Assembly: GCF_900107455.1 (NCBI RefSeq)
Contig: NZ_FNQB01000007.1
Coordinates: 114,456 to 178,455 of the forward strand
Source of the DNA: Asanoa ishikariensis
GTDB lineage: Bacteria > Actinomycetota > Actinomycetes > Mycobacteriales > Micromonosporaceae
Length of the DNA stretch: 64,000 nt
Reading direction: 5' to 3'
Shown here piece by piece: positions 55,466 to 63,906 of the stretch. Made by a program: the position numbers and the translations under genes. The notes below the pieces were generated by a model. It saw only the letters and a list, made by a program, of their open reading frames with translations. It did not search any database and was not told where the DNA came from. Within the stretch, counting starts at the first letter, position 1. Each line of letters opens with the position of its first letter.

Positions 55466-56892
55466 TCTCCGCTGAGCTGCGCGCCTCGGCGCCCGAACGG
55501 CTCGCCGACGCCGTCGGCACCCGGGTGGTCCGGCTCGGCACCACCGCGCTCGTCATCGCCGGTTCCGTCGACCAGCTCCGCGACATGGCGGCCGGCCCGT
55601 TCGCGGCCGAGCCCGCCACCCGCGTGCGGGTGCTGGTCGCGTACTGGCGGCACACACCGTGGTCGGCACCGGTCGCACCGGCCCGGCACCTGATCCGGCA
55701 CCGGGTCGCCCGACCGCACTTGCGCCGCGGCTCGGCGGTCGTCTCGCTGCGCTACGCCCGGCCCGTGCCCCTCGGTGACGCCATCCGCACCGCGCTGACC
55801 GCGCTCGCACCCAGCAACCCCTGGCCCCGGGCGGCGCCGGTGGTGGCCGACCCGGTGCGGTTCGACGCCACCCGGGTCAACCCACGTGGCCGGCGCCCGG
55901 CCGCCTACCGGCCCGAGGCACCCCGGCTGCTGCTCGACTCCCCCACCTTCGACGCCGCGGCCCTGGCGCGGCTACGCGGCGCCGGCGCGGCCACCGTCGG
56001 GCCGCGCGTGGGGCCGGCCGCGCTCGCCGCACTGTGCGCGACCGGCGTGCTGGTCGACGCGTCCGCCGTCCCCGTGACGATCCGGGCCGCGCTCGCGCCC
56101 GACCTGCTGGCCGTCCTCGACGAGCCGCCGCCCGGGCCCGACGCGCTCGCGGTCGAGGCGCGCAGCGTGCGGCAGCGCCGGGCGGCGCTGCGCCACCACG
56201 CGGCCGGGCTGGGCGACCCGCCGGCCGTCACCGCGATCCTCGCCACCCGCCGCCCCGAACTGCTCGGCCCGGTGCTCGCGATGCTCGCCGGCCAGACGTA
56301 CCCCCGGCTCGAGATCGTGATCTGCCTGCACGGCGTTTCCGCGCCCCCGGGGCTCGTCGAGGCCCTGTCCGGGCGGCCGCACCAGATCGTCGAGGTGCCG
56401 GCCGAGGCGAGCTTCGGCACGGTCCTCGGGCTGGCCACCGCCCGCGCCGCCGGCACGCTGGTGACCAAGGTGGACGACGACGACACCTACGGCCCGGAGC
56501 ACGTCTGGGATCTGGTGCTGGCCCGGCACTACTCCGGCGCGACGCTGGTCGGCAAGGGCAGCGAGCTCGTCTTCCTGGAAGACCGCGGCACCGTGCTGCG
56601 GCGCCGCTCGGGCGTGCCGGAGGCGTTCGGCGAGATGGTCTCAGGCGGCACGATGCTGCTCGCGAAGGGCGACATCGAGGCGGTCGGCGGCTGGCGGCCG
56701 GTGCCCCGGTCGGTCGACCTCGGCCTGATCCAGCGGCTGGTCCGGGCGGGCGGCACGATCTACCGCACCCACCCGCTCGGCTACGTCTACCACCGGCGGG
56801 CCACCGGGCACACCTGGGACCCGGGCGAGGACTACTTCCTGCGCAACGCGTCGGCCACCTGGCCGGCGATCCCGCCGGACGCGCTCGCCTAG
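55462..56892 (+). CDS. glycosyltransferase with N-terminal domain of unknown function
   Basis: A 476-residue protein starting at TTG overlapping the previous stop. Residues 1-250 are Ala/Arg/Pro-rich and not recognised (APRLLLDSPTFDAAALARL and DLLAVLDEPPPGPDAL are examples); the region may be a receptor or spacer domain. Residues 255-470 form a GT-A domain with VTAILATRRPELLGPVLAML, LVTKVDDDDTYGPEHVWDLV (Asp cluster for metal) and GGTMLLAKGDIEAVGGW. It converges with nadK. The stop sits in the left copy of a 15-base duplication shared with the nadK end. Confidence 0.82.
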   Translation: MISAELRASAPERLADAVGTRVVRLGTTALVIAGSVDQLRDMAAGPFAAEPATRVRVLVAYWRHTPWSAPVAPARHLIRHRVARPHLRRGSAVVSLRYARPVPLGDAIRTALTALAPSNPWPRAAPVVADPVRFDATRVNPRGRRPAAYRPEAPRLLLDSPTFDAAALARLRGAGAATVGPRVGPAALAALCATGVLVDASAVPVTIRAALAPDLLAVLDEPPPGPDALAVEARSVRQRRAALRHHAAGLGDPPAVTAILATRRPELLGPVLAMLAGQTYPRLEIVICLHGVSAPPGLVEALSGRPHQIVEVPAEASFGTVLGLATARAAGTLVTKVDDDDTYGPEHVWDLVLARHYSGATLVGKGSELVFLEDRGTVLRRRSGVPEAFGEMVSGGTMLLAKGDIEAVGGWRPVPRSVDLGLIQRLVRAGGTIYRTHPLGYVYHRRATGHTWDPGEDYFLRNASATWPAIPPDALA

Positions 56893-56919
56893 ATCTTCGC
56901 TTTGGCCTAGATCTTCGCT
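56887..56919. repeat. 15-bp direct duplication at convergent junction
   Basis: GCCTAGATCTTCGCT occurs at 56887-56901 and again at 56905-56919 (period 18). The left copy carries the stop of the rightward glycosyltransferase, and the right copy carries the last codons and stop of leftward nadK. Each copy contains a usable leftward stop as well. Confidence 0.9.
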
Positions 56920-57790
56920 CCGCGCCAGCCGTCGACCGGCAGGCCGAACTTGGCCACCAGCCGGTCCGTGAACGGGCGCGGACGCAGCCGGACGATCCGC
57001 ACCGGCAGCGTTCCCCGTTGGACGGTGATCTGGGCGCCGGGCGGCAGGTCGTAGACGCGGCGACCGTCACAGCACAGCACGGCCAGGTTGGTGAACGGGT
57101 CCACGGTGATGGTGAACGTCGACGTCGGCGCCGTCACCAGCGGCTTGCTGAACAGGGCGTGCGCGCTGATCGGCACCAGCAGCAGCGCTTCGACCTCGGG
57201 CCAGACCACCGGGCCGCCGGCGGAGAAGGCGTACGCGGTGGAGCCGGTCGGCGTCGCACAGACCACGCCGTCGCAGCCGTAGCGGGACAACGGCCGGCCG
57301 TCGACGTCGACCAGCAGCTCGAGCATCTGGGCCCGCTGTCCCTTCTCGACGCTGATCTCGTTGAGCGCCCACGACTCGACCACCTCGCCGCCGGGCGTGA
57401 GCTCCGCCCGCACGTCGAGGGTGAGCCGCTCGTCCACCGTGTAGTCACGGTTGACCACGTCACGGACCGCCTGGTCGATGTCGTCGATCTCGGCCTCGGC
57501 CAGGAAGCCGACCTTGCCGAGGTTGATGCCGAGCAGCGGTGCCTTCGCCGGGCGGGCGAGCTCCGCGGCGCGCAGGAAGGTGCCGTCACCGCCGAGCGCG
57601 AACACGATCTCCGCACCGTCGGCGGCGTCCAGATCGCTGCGCGGCACGACACCGGGCACCTCGAGGTCGTCGACCTCGTCGGCCACGACGCGCACCTCGA
57701 AGCCGGCCCGGATCAGGTCATTGGCCACCGTACGGGCGTGCTCTGTGCTCCGCCGCCGCCCCGTATGGGTGACCAGCAGCGCGACGCGGT

Positions 57791-57794
<4 letters not shown>
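56907..57794 (-). CDS. nadK: NAD kinase
   Basis: A 295-residue enzyme making NADP from NAD and ATP or polyphosphate. Catalytic GGDG is in VFALGGDGTFLRAAE near residue 70, LNEISVEKG holds the substrate Asn-Glu, and TPTGSTAYAFSAGGP is the conserved binding loop. Start overlaps the tlyA stop (ATGA). Only the terminal codons are odd, lying in the junction duplication. Confidence 0.97.
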
Positions 57795-58612
<818 letters not shown>

Positions 58613-58624
58613 GACCAGTGCGGC

Positions 58625-58849
58625 TCAGGCCTGGTCGATGGTGGCGAGCGTCTCCCGCAGGGTGCGGTAGGCCGCTTCGTACTCGGCGATCTGGTCCGTC
58701 GGCGACAGCTCGGCCGCGTTGGTCATCGACCGGATCGCGGCGTCGACGGCCGGGTGGCCCGACATGCCGTCGGCCGGCGGCGTGAGCTCGACCGGCTGCG
58801 CCGGAGCGACCCGGGCGAACATCCCGGGGTTCGGAACGGGAGCCGTCAT
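58625..58849 (-). CDS. small conserved-position hypothetical protein (74 aa)
   Basis: A 74-residue protein: Pro-rich first 30 residues, then a helical segment [21 protein letters not shown] that could pair as a short coiled coil. No signal or membrane helix. It overlaps the phasin-like gene's stop by four bases and lies 12 bases before tlyA, so all three are one transcript. Its conserved position suggests a real gene; function unknown. Confidence 0.72.
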   Translation of the reverse strand: MTAPVPNPGMFARVAPAQPVELTPPADGMSGHPAVDAAIRSMTNAAELSPTDQIAEYEAAYRTLRETLATIDQA

Positions 58850-59574
58850 GCGGCACCACCCGCCTTCTTGGCCGGCGCGGCCGACTTCTTGACCGCGGTC
58901 TTCTTCGCGACGGCCTTCTTCGCCGTGGTCTTCTTCGCGGCGGTGTCCGTCGTGTTCGTCGTGGCGGTGTTCGTGGTGGCGGTGTTCGTCGTCGCGTCGG
59001 CGGTCTTCTTGACCGCGGCCTTCTTGGCGACCGCCTTCTTCACGGGTGCCGACTTCGCGGGTGCTGCCTTGGCAGGCGCTTCCTTGGCAGGCGCTGCCTT
59101 CGCGGGTGCTTCCTTGGCGGGCGCTGCCTTAGCGGGCGCTGCCTTCGCGGGCGCTGCCTTCGCGGGTTCGGGCTTCACCGCGGCGGGTGCCTTCTTGGCC
59201 GGGGCGGTCGGGGCCGGGGCGGCCTTGGCCGGGGCCGGCACGTCGGAGATCGCCTCGGCGGCGTCGGCGCGGGCGCGCTCGGCCCGCAGCTCGAGCTCGA
59301 GGTCGCGTAGCCGCGTGTTGAGGTCGGCGACCTCTTCCGCCGTCGCCAGACCCACCCGGCCCAGCGTCTTGTCGATCTCGAAGCGGATCAGCTTGATGAG
59401 CGCCTCGCGGTTGGCCGCGCTGGTGGTGACCATCTCCTCGGCTATGGCGGTCAGCTGTGCGGCCGTCGCGCCACCCTTGCCGACGAGCTTGCGGGCGACC
59501 TTCTCGGCCTTCTTGCGCGACGTCTCCGTCGCGCCCAGGGCCAGCTCCAGGTATGCCCGCCACGCGTCCTGCAT
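58846..59574 (-). CDS. phasin-like protein with Lys/Ala/Pro histone-like tail
   Basis: A 242-residue protein. Residues 1-100 are helical with [20 protein letters not shown] and a leucine-rich coiled coil [18 protein letters not shown], resembling poly(3-hydroxyalkanoate) granule (PhaI/phasin) proteins. From about residue 110 it is low-complexity: [10 protein letters not shown] pentad repeats, basic [12 protein letters not shown] segments and an ATTNT repeat, like histone-H1-type DNA-binding tails. GGAGAGGA before ATG fixes the start. It could tether granules to the nucleoid (inference). Confidence 0.8.
   Translation of the reverse strand: MQDAWRAYLELALGATETSRKKAEKVARKLVGKGGATAAQLTAIAEEMVTTSAANREALIKLIRFEIDKTLGRVGLATAEEVADLNTRLRDLELELRAERARADAAEAISDVPAPAKAAPAPTAPAKKAPAAVKPEPAKAAPAKAAPAKAAPAKEAPAKAAPAKEAPAKAAPAKSAPVKKAVAKKAAVKKTADATTNTATTNTATTNTTDTAAKKTTAKKAVAKKTAVKKSAAPAKKAGGAA
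59044..59166 (-). repeat. 15-bp tandem repeats ([10 protein letters not shown] units)
   Basis: About eight 15-base units encode consecutive A-P-A-K-A/E pentapeptides in the phasin-like protein; a second short 15-base array encoding TATTN lies at about 58942-58986. Units are in frame and only slightly diverged, so copy number may vary. Confidence 0.8.
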
Positions 59575-59726
59575 CGTCTGCGTCCTCTCCGGCTCAGGGG
59601 TGTGTGCCCGACAGCTGGATTGCCCCAACCGATAACCACGGGCGTCGGCTCCACGCTACCGGGCGCCTATGTCGGCCTTGTGCGGTACCGTGCCCGGAGA
59701 TCACGTGGCGCGAGGGGAGCAGTGGT

Positions 59727-60062
59727 TTGGCCACCGTTGACGAGTGTCGGGACGCGATGCACGAGCTGGCGGCGAGGCTCGCCGGCAATGCCGACGCGCA
59801 GAACCGGCTCGATCTCGAACGCACCGTGGCATGTCGCCTGCCCGACCTGGAGACCGCCTTCCACGGCCGGCTGCACAACGGGCAACTGGTCGACATCACC
59901 GACGGCGACGACCCCAAGGCGAAGATCGCGCTCACGCTCAAGAGCGACGACTTCCTCGCGCTGGTCCGCGGCGACCTCGATTTCGCCCGTGCCCTCGCCG
60001 GCGGTCAGATGCGCATCAAGGCCAACCCGTTCGACCTGCTCAAGCTGCGCAAGCTGCTCTAG
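59727..60062 (+). CDS. SCP2 sterol-binding-domain-like protein
   Basis: A 111-residue protein fitting a single SCP2 lipid-binding domain: TVACRLPDLETAFHGRL and the ending LKSDDFLALVRGDLDFARALAGGQMRIKANP (quoted in part) with its characteristic SDD..L..G.....A...G.......P pattern. It may carry a lipid or acyl group. Start is TTG, eight bases after GGGGAG. It is the only rightward gene here; its stop shares CTAG with the convergent HAD gene. Confidence 0.82.
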   Translation: MATVDECRDAMHELAARLAGNADAQNRLDLERTVACRLPDLETAFHGRLHNGQLVDITDGDDPKAKIALTLKSDDFLALVRGDLDFARALAGGQMRIKANPFDLLKLRKLL

Positions 60063-61060
60063 AGACCCAGTTCGCGCAGCACCGCGGTGGCCTCGTCGGT
60101 CGCACCGCTGATGCCGGTGACGTCCGTGCCGGCCCAGGCCGCGGCGCAGATGGTGCGCAAAGCGGCCATCGAGTCGCCGTGGCCGTCGAGCCGGCCGTCG
60201 GTGACCTGCCAGCCGGTGCCCTCGCCGGTGATCGCCAGCGTCTCCACGTCGTCGAACAGCCCGGCCAGGTCCTTGGCGACGTAGGTGGGCCGGCGCTCCG
60301 GCGCCGCCGCGACCAGGTCGCGGGGCTGACTGACCCCGGTGAGCACGAGCAGGCTGTCCAGCTTGGCCCGGACCGCGCCCTCGATATCGGTGTCCAGCCG
60401 GTCGCCGACCACCAGCGGGCGGCCGGCGGCCTCGCGCTTGACGGCCTCCTCGAAGAGCACCGCCTCGGGCTTGCCGATCACCTCGTCGGGCTCGCGGTCG
60501 AGCGCGGTGCGGAGCACGGCCACCAGTGAGCCGTTGCCGGGCAGCGCGCCGCGCGGGCTGGGCAGGGTGCGGTCGGTGTTGGTCGCGATCCAGATCGCGC
60601 CCGCGCGCACGGCCAGGGCGGCCTCGGCCAGGATCACCCAGCCGACGTCCCGCCCGTAGCCCTGCACGACCGCCACCGGGTTGTCGTCGGCACTGCTGAC
60701 CGGCGTCAGACCGCAGTCGAAGACCTCCTGGCGGAGCGCCTCGGCGCCGACGACCAGCACCCGGGCACCGGATTCGAGCCGGTCAGCCAACCGCCGGGCG
60801 GCGGCCGCGGCCGAGGTCAGCACCTCTTCCGCCTCGGCCGGGACGCCGAGCCCGCGGAGCAGGTCGGCGACCTCGGCCGCACGCCGGCTCGCGTTGTTGG
60901 TCGCGTACGCGATCGCCCGGCCCTGGTCGTGCAGCCGCTGGACCGCGTCCACCGCACCGGGCACCGCGCTGTCGGACAGGTAGATGACCCCGTCCAGATC
61001 AAAGATCACCAGGTCGTACGCGTCAGCGAGCCGACCCGACGCCGGCGGCGACATGGTCAT
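60059..61060 (-). CDS. HAD-superfamily IIA hydrolase (NagD-like phosphatase)
   Basis: A 333-residue phosphatase. Motif I IFDLDGVIYLSDSAVPGA, motif II ATNNASRR, motif III GKPEAVLFEEA and motif IV VVGDRLDTDIEGA are all intact, with the IIA cap between. Relatives dephosphorylate glycerol-3-phosphate, 4-nitrophenyl phosphate or other small esters. The C-terminal 70 residues are an extension beyond the NagD core. It starts within the stop of the large upstream gene (ATGA) and is co-expressed with it. Confidence 0.92.
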   Translation of the reverse strand: MTMSPPASGRLADAYDLVIFDLDGVIYLSDSAVPGAVDAVQRLHDQGRAIAYATNNASRRAAEVADLLRGLGVPAEAEEVLTSAAAAARRLADRLESGARVLVVGAEALRQEVFDCGLTPVSSADDNPVAVVQGYGRDVGWVILAEAALAVRAGAIWIATNTDRTLPSPRGALPGNGSLVAVLRTALDREPDEVIGKPEAVLFEEAVKREAAGRPLVVGDRLDTDIEGAVRAKLDSLLVLTGVSQPRDLVAAAPERRPTYVAKDLAGLFDDVETLAITGEGTGWQVTDGRLDGHGDSMAALRTICAAAWAGTDVTGISGATDEATAVLRELGL

Positions 61061-63822
61061 CGCCGGTCGTCGGTGTCGTCGATCTCGGGAAGGACCTTGC
61101 GGTCGTCGGCGTCGAGGTCGGCATCCGGGTCAGCGTCGATCTCGGCGTCGACCGGGACCTCTTCGTCCGGCTGGCCCTCGGCGTCGACCTCGACGGCCGC
61201 TTCCGGCTCATCGTCGTCGTCCGCCGTGTCGTCGCCCGGCACGTCGTCGTCCGCGGTCTCCTGCGGCAGCCCGTCGGTCACCGCACCGATCGACTGGTCG
61301 CCGGCGGTAGCGGCCGGGAGGTCGTCGTCCTCTTCGTCCTCGTCGTCGTCCTCGTCGATCTCGGAGTCCACCGCGGCGTCGTCGTCGGCGCGGCCGTCGG
61401 AGTCGAGCTCGAGGTCGTCTTCCTCGTCCTCGTCCTCGTCGTCCTCGTCGTCCTCGATCTCGTCGTCGCCGTCGTCGAGGATCGCGTCCTCTTCCGCGGC
61501 GTCGTCGTCGGCGAGAGCGGCGTCGGCGTCGTTCGCTTCGTCGTCGGCGACGACGGCATCGGTGCCGTCCGCCTCGTCGTCGTCCTGCTCGTCGCCCTCG
61601 ATGGTGACGCCGTCGAGCTCCAGCAGGCGCTCGGCCGCGTCGGTCTCGCTGTCCTGGTCGGCCTCGGCGGCGCGGGCGAACCACTCGCGTGCCTCGTCCC
61701 GCCGGTCGGCGGCCAGCAGCGCGTCCGCGTAGGCGTACCGCAGGCGCCCGGCCCACGGCTCCTCGGGACCGCTGGTCAGCTCACGAACCTGGAGCATCGC
61801 GACGGCGGCGTCCTTCTGACCCAGGTCACCACGCGCGCCGCCCGCCACGATGAGCAGCTCGACGGCGTCGGCCTTGGACAGCGTGGCCCGGTCGGCACCC
61901 CGGAACAGGTCGATCGCCCGCTCGGGACGGCCGAGCGCGCGCTCGCAGTCCGCGAGCACGGCCAGGTGGTCCTGACGCCCGGTCATCCGGTGGTACGTGC
62001 GCAGCTCACCGATGGCGGTCTGCCACTCACCGGCGTGGTACGCGGCCAGTCCGACGGCCTCCCGCACCGCGGCGATCCGCGAGGCGAGCCGGCGGGCGGC
62101 CAGCGCGTGCGCCAGAGCCTCCTCCGGGTCCTCGTCGATCATGCGCCCGGTCGCCACCAGGTGACGGGCCACGACCTCGGCGACCGGACGGTTGAGCCCG
62201 AGCAGCTCGGCCCGGACGTCCTTGTCGAGGTCGGCCGAGGTGATGTCCTCGGGGATCAGCGGGCCGGTCGTCGACGGCCGGTCGTCGCGAGCATCGTCGC
62301 GCGGTCCACGGTCGTCCCGCGGCCCACGGTCGTCACGGGATCCACGGTCGTCGCGCGGCGCACGGTCGTCGCGGTCGCGGAAGCCGCCGCCGGAGCGGAA
62401 GCCACCACGGTCGCCGCCGCGGTCGTCGCGCGGGCCGGAGCGGAAACCGCCACGGTCACCCTCGCGCGGCGGACCCGAGCGGAAGCCGCCGCCGGAGCCA
62501 CCACGGTTGTCGCCGTCGCGGGGCGCGGGGCGGGAGCCGCGGTCGTCCCGGTCCCGGTACGAGGGCCGGTCGCCGCCGCTGCGCTGGCCCGGGCCGGAGC
62601 GGAAGCCGCCACGGTCGTCCCGGTCGCCGCGCTGGCCGGGCCGGAAGCCCTCGTCACGACCACGGAACGGGCGGTCGCCGGAACGGTCGTCGCGGTCGCG
62701 GTACGACGGACGGTCGCCACCACGGTCGTCACGCGGACGGAAGCCGCCACGGTCTCCGTCACGCGGAGGACCAGAGCGGAAGCCACCACGGTCGCCGCCG
62801 CGGTCGTCGCGCGGACGGAAGCCGCCACGGTCACCATCGCGCGGAGGACCAGAGCGGAAGCCACCACGGTCGCCGCCGCGATCGTCGCGGTCGCGGTACG
62901 ACGGACGGTCGCCACCACGGTCGTCACGCGGGCGGAAGCCGCCACGGTCTCCGTCACGCGGAGGACCAGAGCGGTAGCCACCGCGGTCACCATCGCGCGG
63001 AGGACCAGAGCGGTAGCCGCCACGGTCGCCCTCACGCGGAGGACCCGAGCGGAAGCCACCACGGTCACCGCCGCGGTCATCACGGGGGCCAGAACGGAAG
63101 CCGCCACGGTCGCCACCGCGATCGTCACGCGGGCCCGAGCGGAAGCCGCCACGGTCGCCACCACGGTCGTCGCGCGGGCGGAAGCCGCCACGGTCGTCAC
63201 GGTTGGGCCGGTCGCCGTCACGCGGCGGGCCGGAGCGGTAGCCACCACGGTCGCCGCCGCGGTCGTCGCGCGGACGGAAGCCACCACGGTCACCATCGCG
63301 CGGAGGACCCGAGCGGAAACCACCACGGTCGCCACCGCGATCGTCACGCGGACGGAAGCCACCACGGTCGCCGCCACCGCCGTAGCTCGGACGGTCTCCC
63401 GACCCACGGCGGTCGCCGCCACCGCCGTAGCTCGGACGGTCGCCCGACCCACGGCGGTCGCCACCGCCGGAGCTCGGCCGGTCTCCCGACCCACGACGGT
63501 CGCCGCCGCCGCCGTAGCTCGGACGGTCGCCCGAGCTCGGGCGGTAGCCACCGCGGTCGTCACGGTTGCCGTAGCTACGGGCTCCGCCGGCGCCGCTGGA
63601 GCCGCCACGGTCGCCGTAGCCGCCACGCCCGGTGCCGCTGTCGCGGGATCCGGAACGGTAGCCGCCACGGTCGCCGCCCTGCGGCCGGTCACCTTCGCGG
63701 CGTGGACGCGAGCCGCGGTCGTCGCGGTTACCCCGGTCGCCTTGGTCTCGGGAACGGCCCTCGCCGCCGCGGTTGTCGTCGCGGCGGTCGCGAGGGGCGT
63801 CGCCGCCCTGGTCTGCACTCAC
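61057..63822 (-). CDS. RGG-repeat / TPR-like / acidic-tail protein
   Basis: A 921-residue three-part protein. Residues 1-520 are Gly/Arg/Asp-rich with repeated DDRGGDRGGFRSGPPRD-type units, as in RGG-box RNA-binding proteins. Residues 520-740 are helical, with TPR-like pairs (YHAGEWQTAIGELRTYHRM, ADALLAADRRDEAREWFARAAEAD); this conserved part resembles actinobacterial TPR proteins beside a HAD hydrolase. Residues 740-921 are strongly acidic (runs of Asp and Glu). GTG at 63822 with AGGAAGG at 9-base spacing is the best start; ATGs at 63831 and 63858 are in frame. It follows the 5S rRNA gene. Confidence 0.85.
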   Translation of the reverse strand: MSADQGGDAPRDRRDDNRGGEGRSRDQGDRGNRDDRGSRPRREGDRPQGGDRGGYRSGSRDSGTGRGGYGDRGGSSGAGGARSYGNRDDRGGYRPSSGDRPSYGGGGDRRGSGDRPSSGGGDRRGSGDRPSYGGGGDRRGSGDRPSYGGGGDRGGFRPRDDRGGDRGGFRSGPPRDGDRGGFRPRDDRGGDRGGYRSGPPRDGDRPNRDDRGGFRPRDDRGGDRGGFRSGPRDDRGGDRGGFRSGPRDDRGGDRGGFRSGPPREGDRGGYRSGPPRDGDRGGYRSGPPRDGDRGGFRPRDDRGGDRPSYRDRDDRGGDRGGFRSGPPRDGDRGGFRPRDDRGGDRGGFRSGPPRDGDRGGFRPRDDRGGDRPSYRDRDDRSGDRPFRGRDEGFRPGQRGDRDDRGGFRSGPGQRSGGDRPSYRDRDDRGSRPAPRDGDNRGGSGGGFRSGPPREGDRGGFRSGPRDDRGGDRGGFRSGGGFRDRDDRAPRDDRGSRDDRGPRDDRGPRDDARDDRPSTTGPLIPEDITSADLDKDVRAELLGLNRPVAEVVARHLVATGRMIDEDPEEALAHALAARRLASRIAAVREAVGLAAYHAGEWQTAIGELRTYHRMTGRQDHLAVLADCERALGRPERAIDLFRGADRATLSKADAVELLIVAGGARGDLGQKDAAVAMLQVRELTSGPEEPWAGRLRYAYADALLAADRRDEAREWFARAAEADQDSETDAAERLLELDGVTIEGDEQDDDEADGTDAVVADDEANDADAALADDDAAEEDAILDDGDDEIEDDEDDEDEDEEDDLELDSDGRADDDAAVDSEIDEDDDEDEEDDDLPAATAGDQSIGAVTDGLPQETADDDVPGDDTADDDDEPEAAVEVDAEGQPDEEVPVDAEIDADPDADLDADDRKVLPEIDDTDDRR
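62390..63560 (-). repeat. RGG-type coding repeat array with 78-bp higher-order period
   Basis: Units of about 39 bases encoding DRGGFRPRDDRGG or DRGGFRSGPPRDG alternate, giving a 78-base (26-residue) period repeated several times between about 62700 and 63360. At the 5' side, 33- to 36-base units encode DRRGSGDRPSYGGGG. Third-position differences show they are not all recent copies. Confidence 0.85.
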
Positions 63823-63840
63823 GGGGTACATCCTTCCTGA

Positions 63841-63857
63841 TGCCGGATTGGCCGGCA
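63841..63857 (-). promoter_or_regulatory. inverted repeat in leader of the RGG/TPR gene
   Basis: TGCCGG-ATTGG-CCGGCA forms a 6-base perfect palindromic stem 10-19 bases upstream of the ribosome site. It could be an operator or a leader hairpin. No protein is known to bind it; the call rests on symmetry and position. Confidence 0.45.
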
Positions 63858-63861
63858 CATG

Positions 63862-63898
63862 CAGTCAAGGGCCGCCCCTATGGGTCGGCCCTTGACTG
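63862..63898 (-). terminator. hairpin terminator of the rRNA operon
   Basis: A 13-base perfect inverted repeat (63862-63874 with 63886-63898) plus three inner C-G pairs lies 9 bases beyond the 5S 3' end. No U tract follows. This is the expected rrn terminator form in GC-rich actinobacteria. Confidence 0.88.
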
Positions 63899-63906
63899 GA
63901 ATGATT

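Noticed and set aside
62390..63560. Possible CRISPR array
   Set aside because: Repeats are contiguous coding units in multiples of three without unique spacers, and no cas genes are nearby.
61966..63840. Rightward 624-codon frame over the RGG repeats, Val/Ala/Thr-rich
   Set aside because: Periodic only because the opposite strand is repetitive. The leftward frame has the TPR-like and acidic parts, a ribosome site and a coupled downstream gene.
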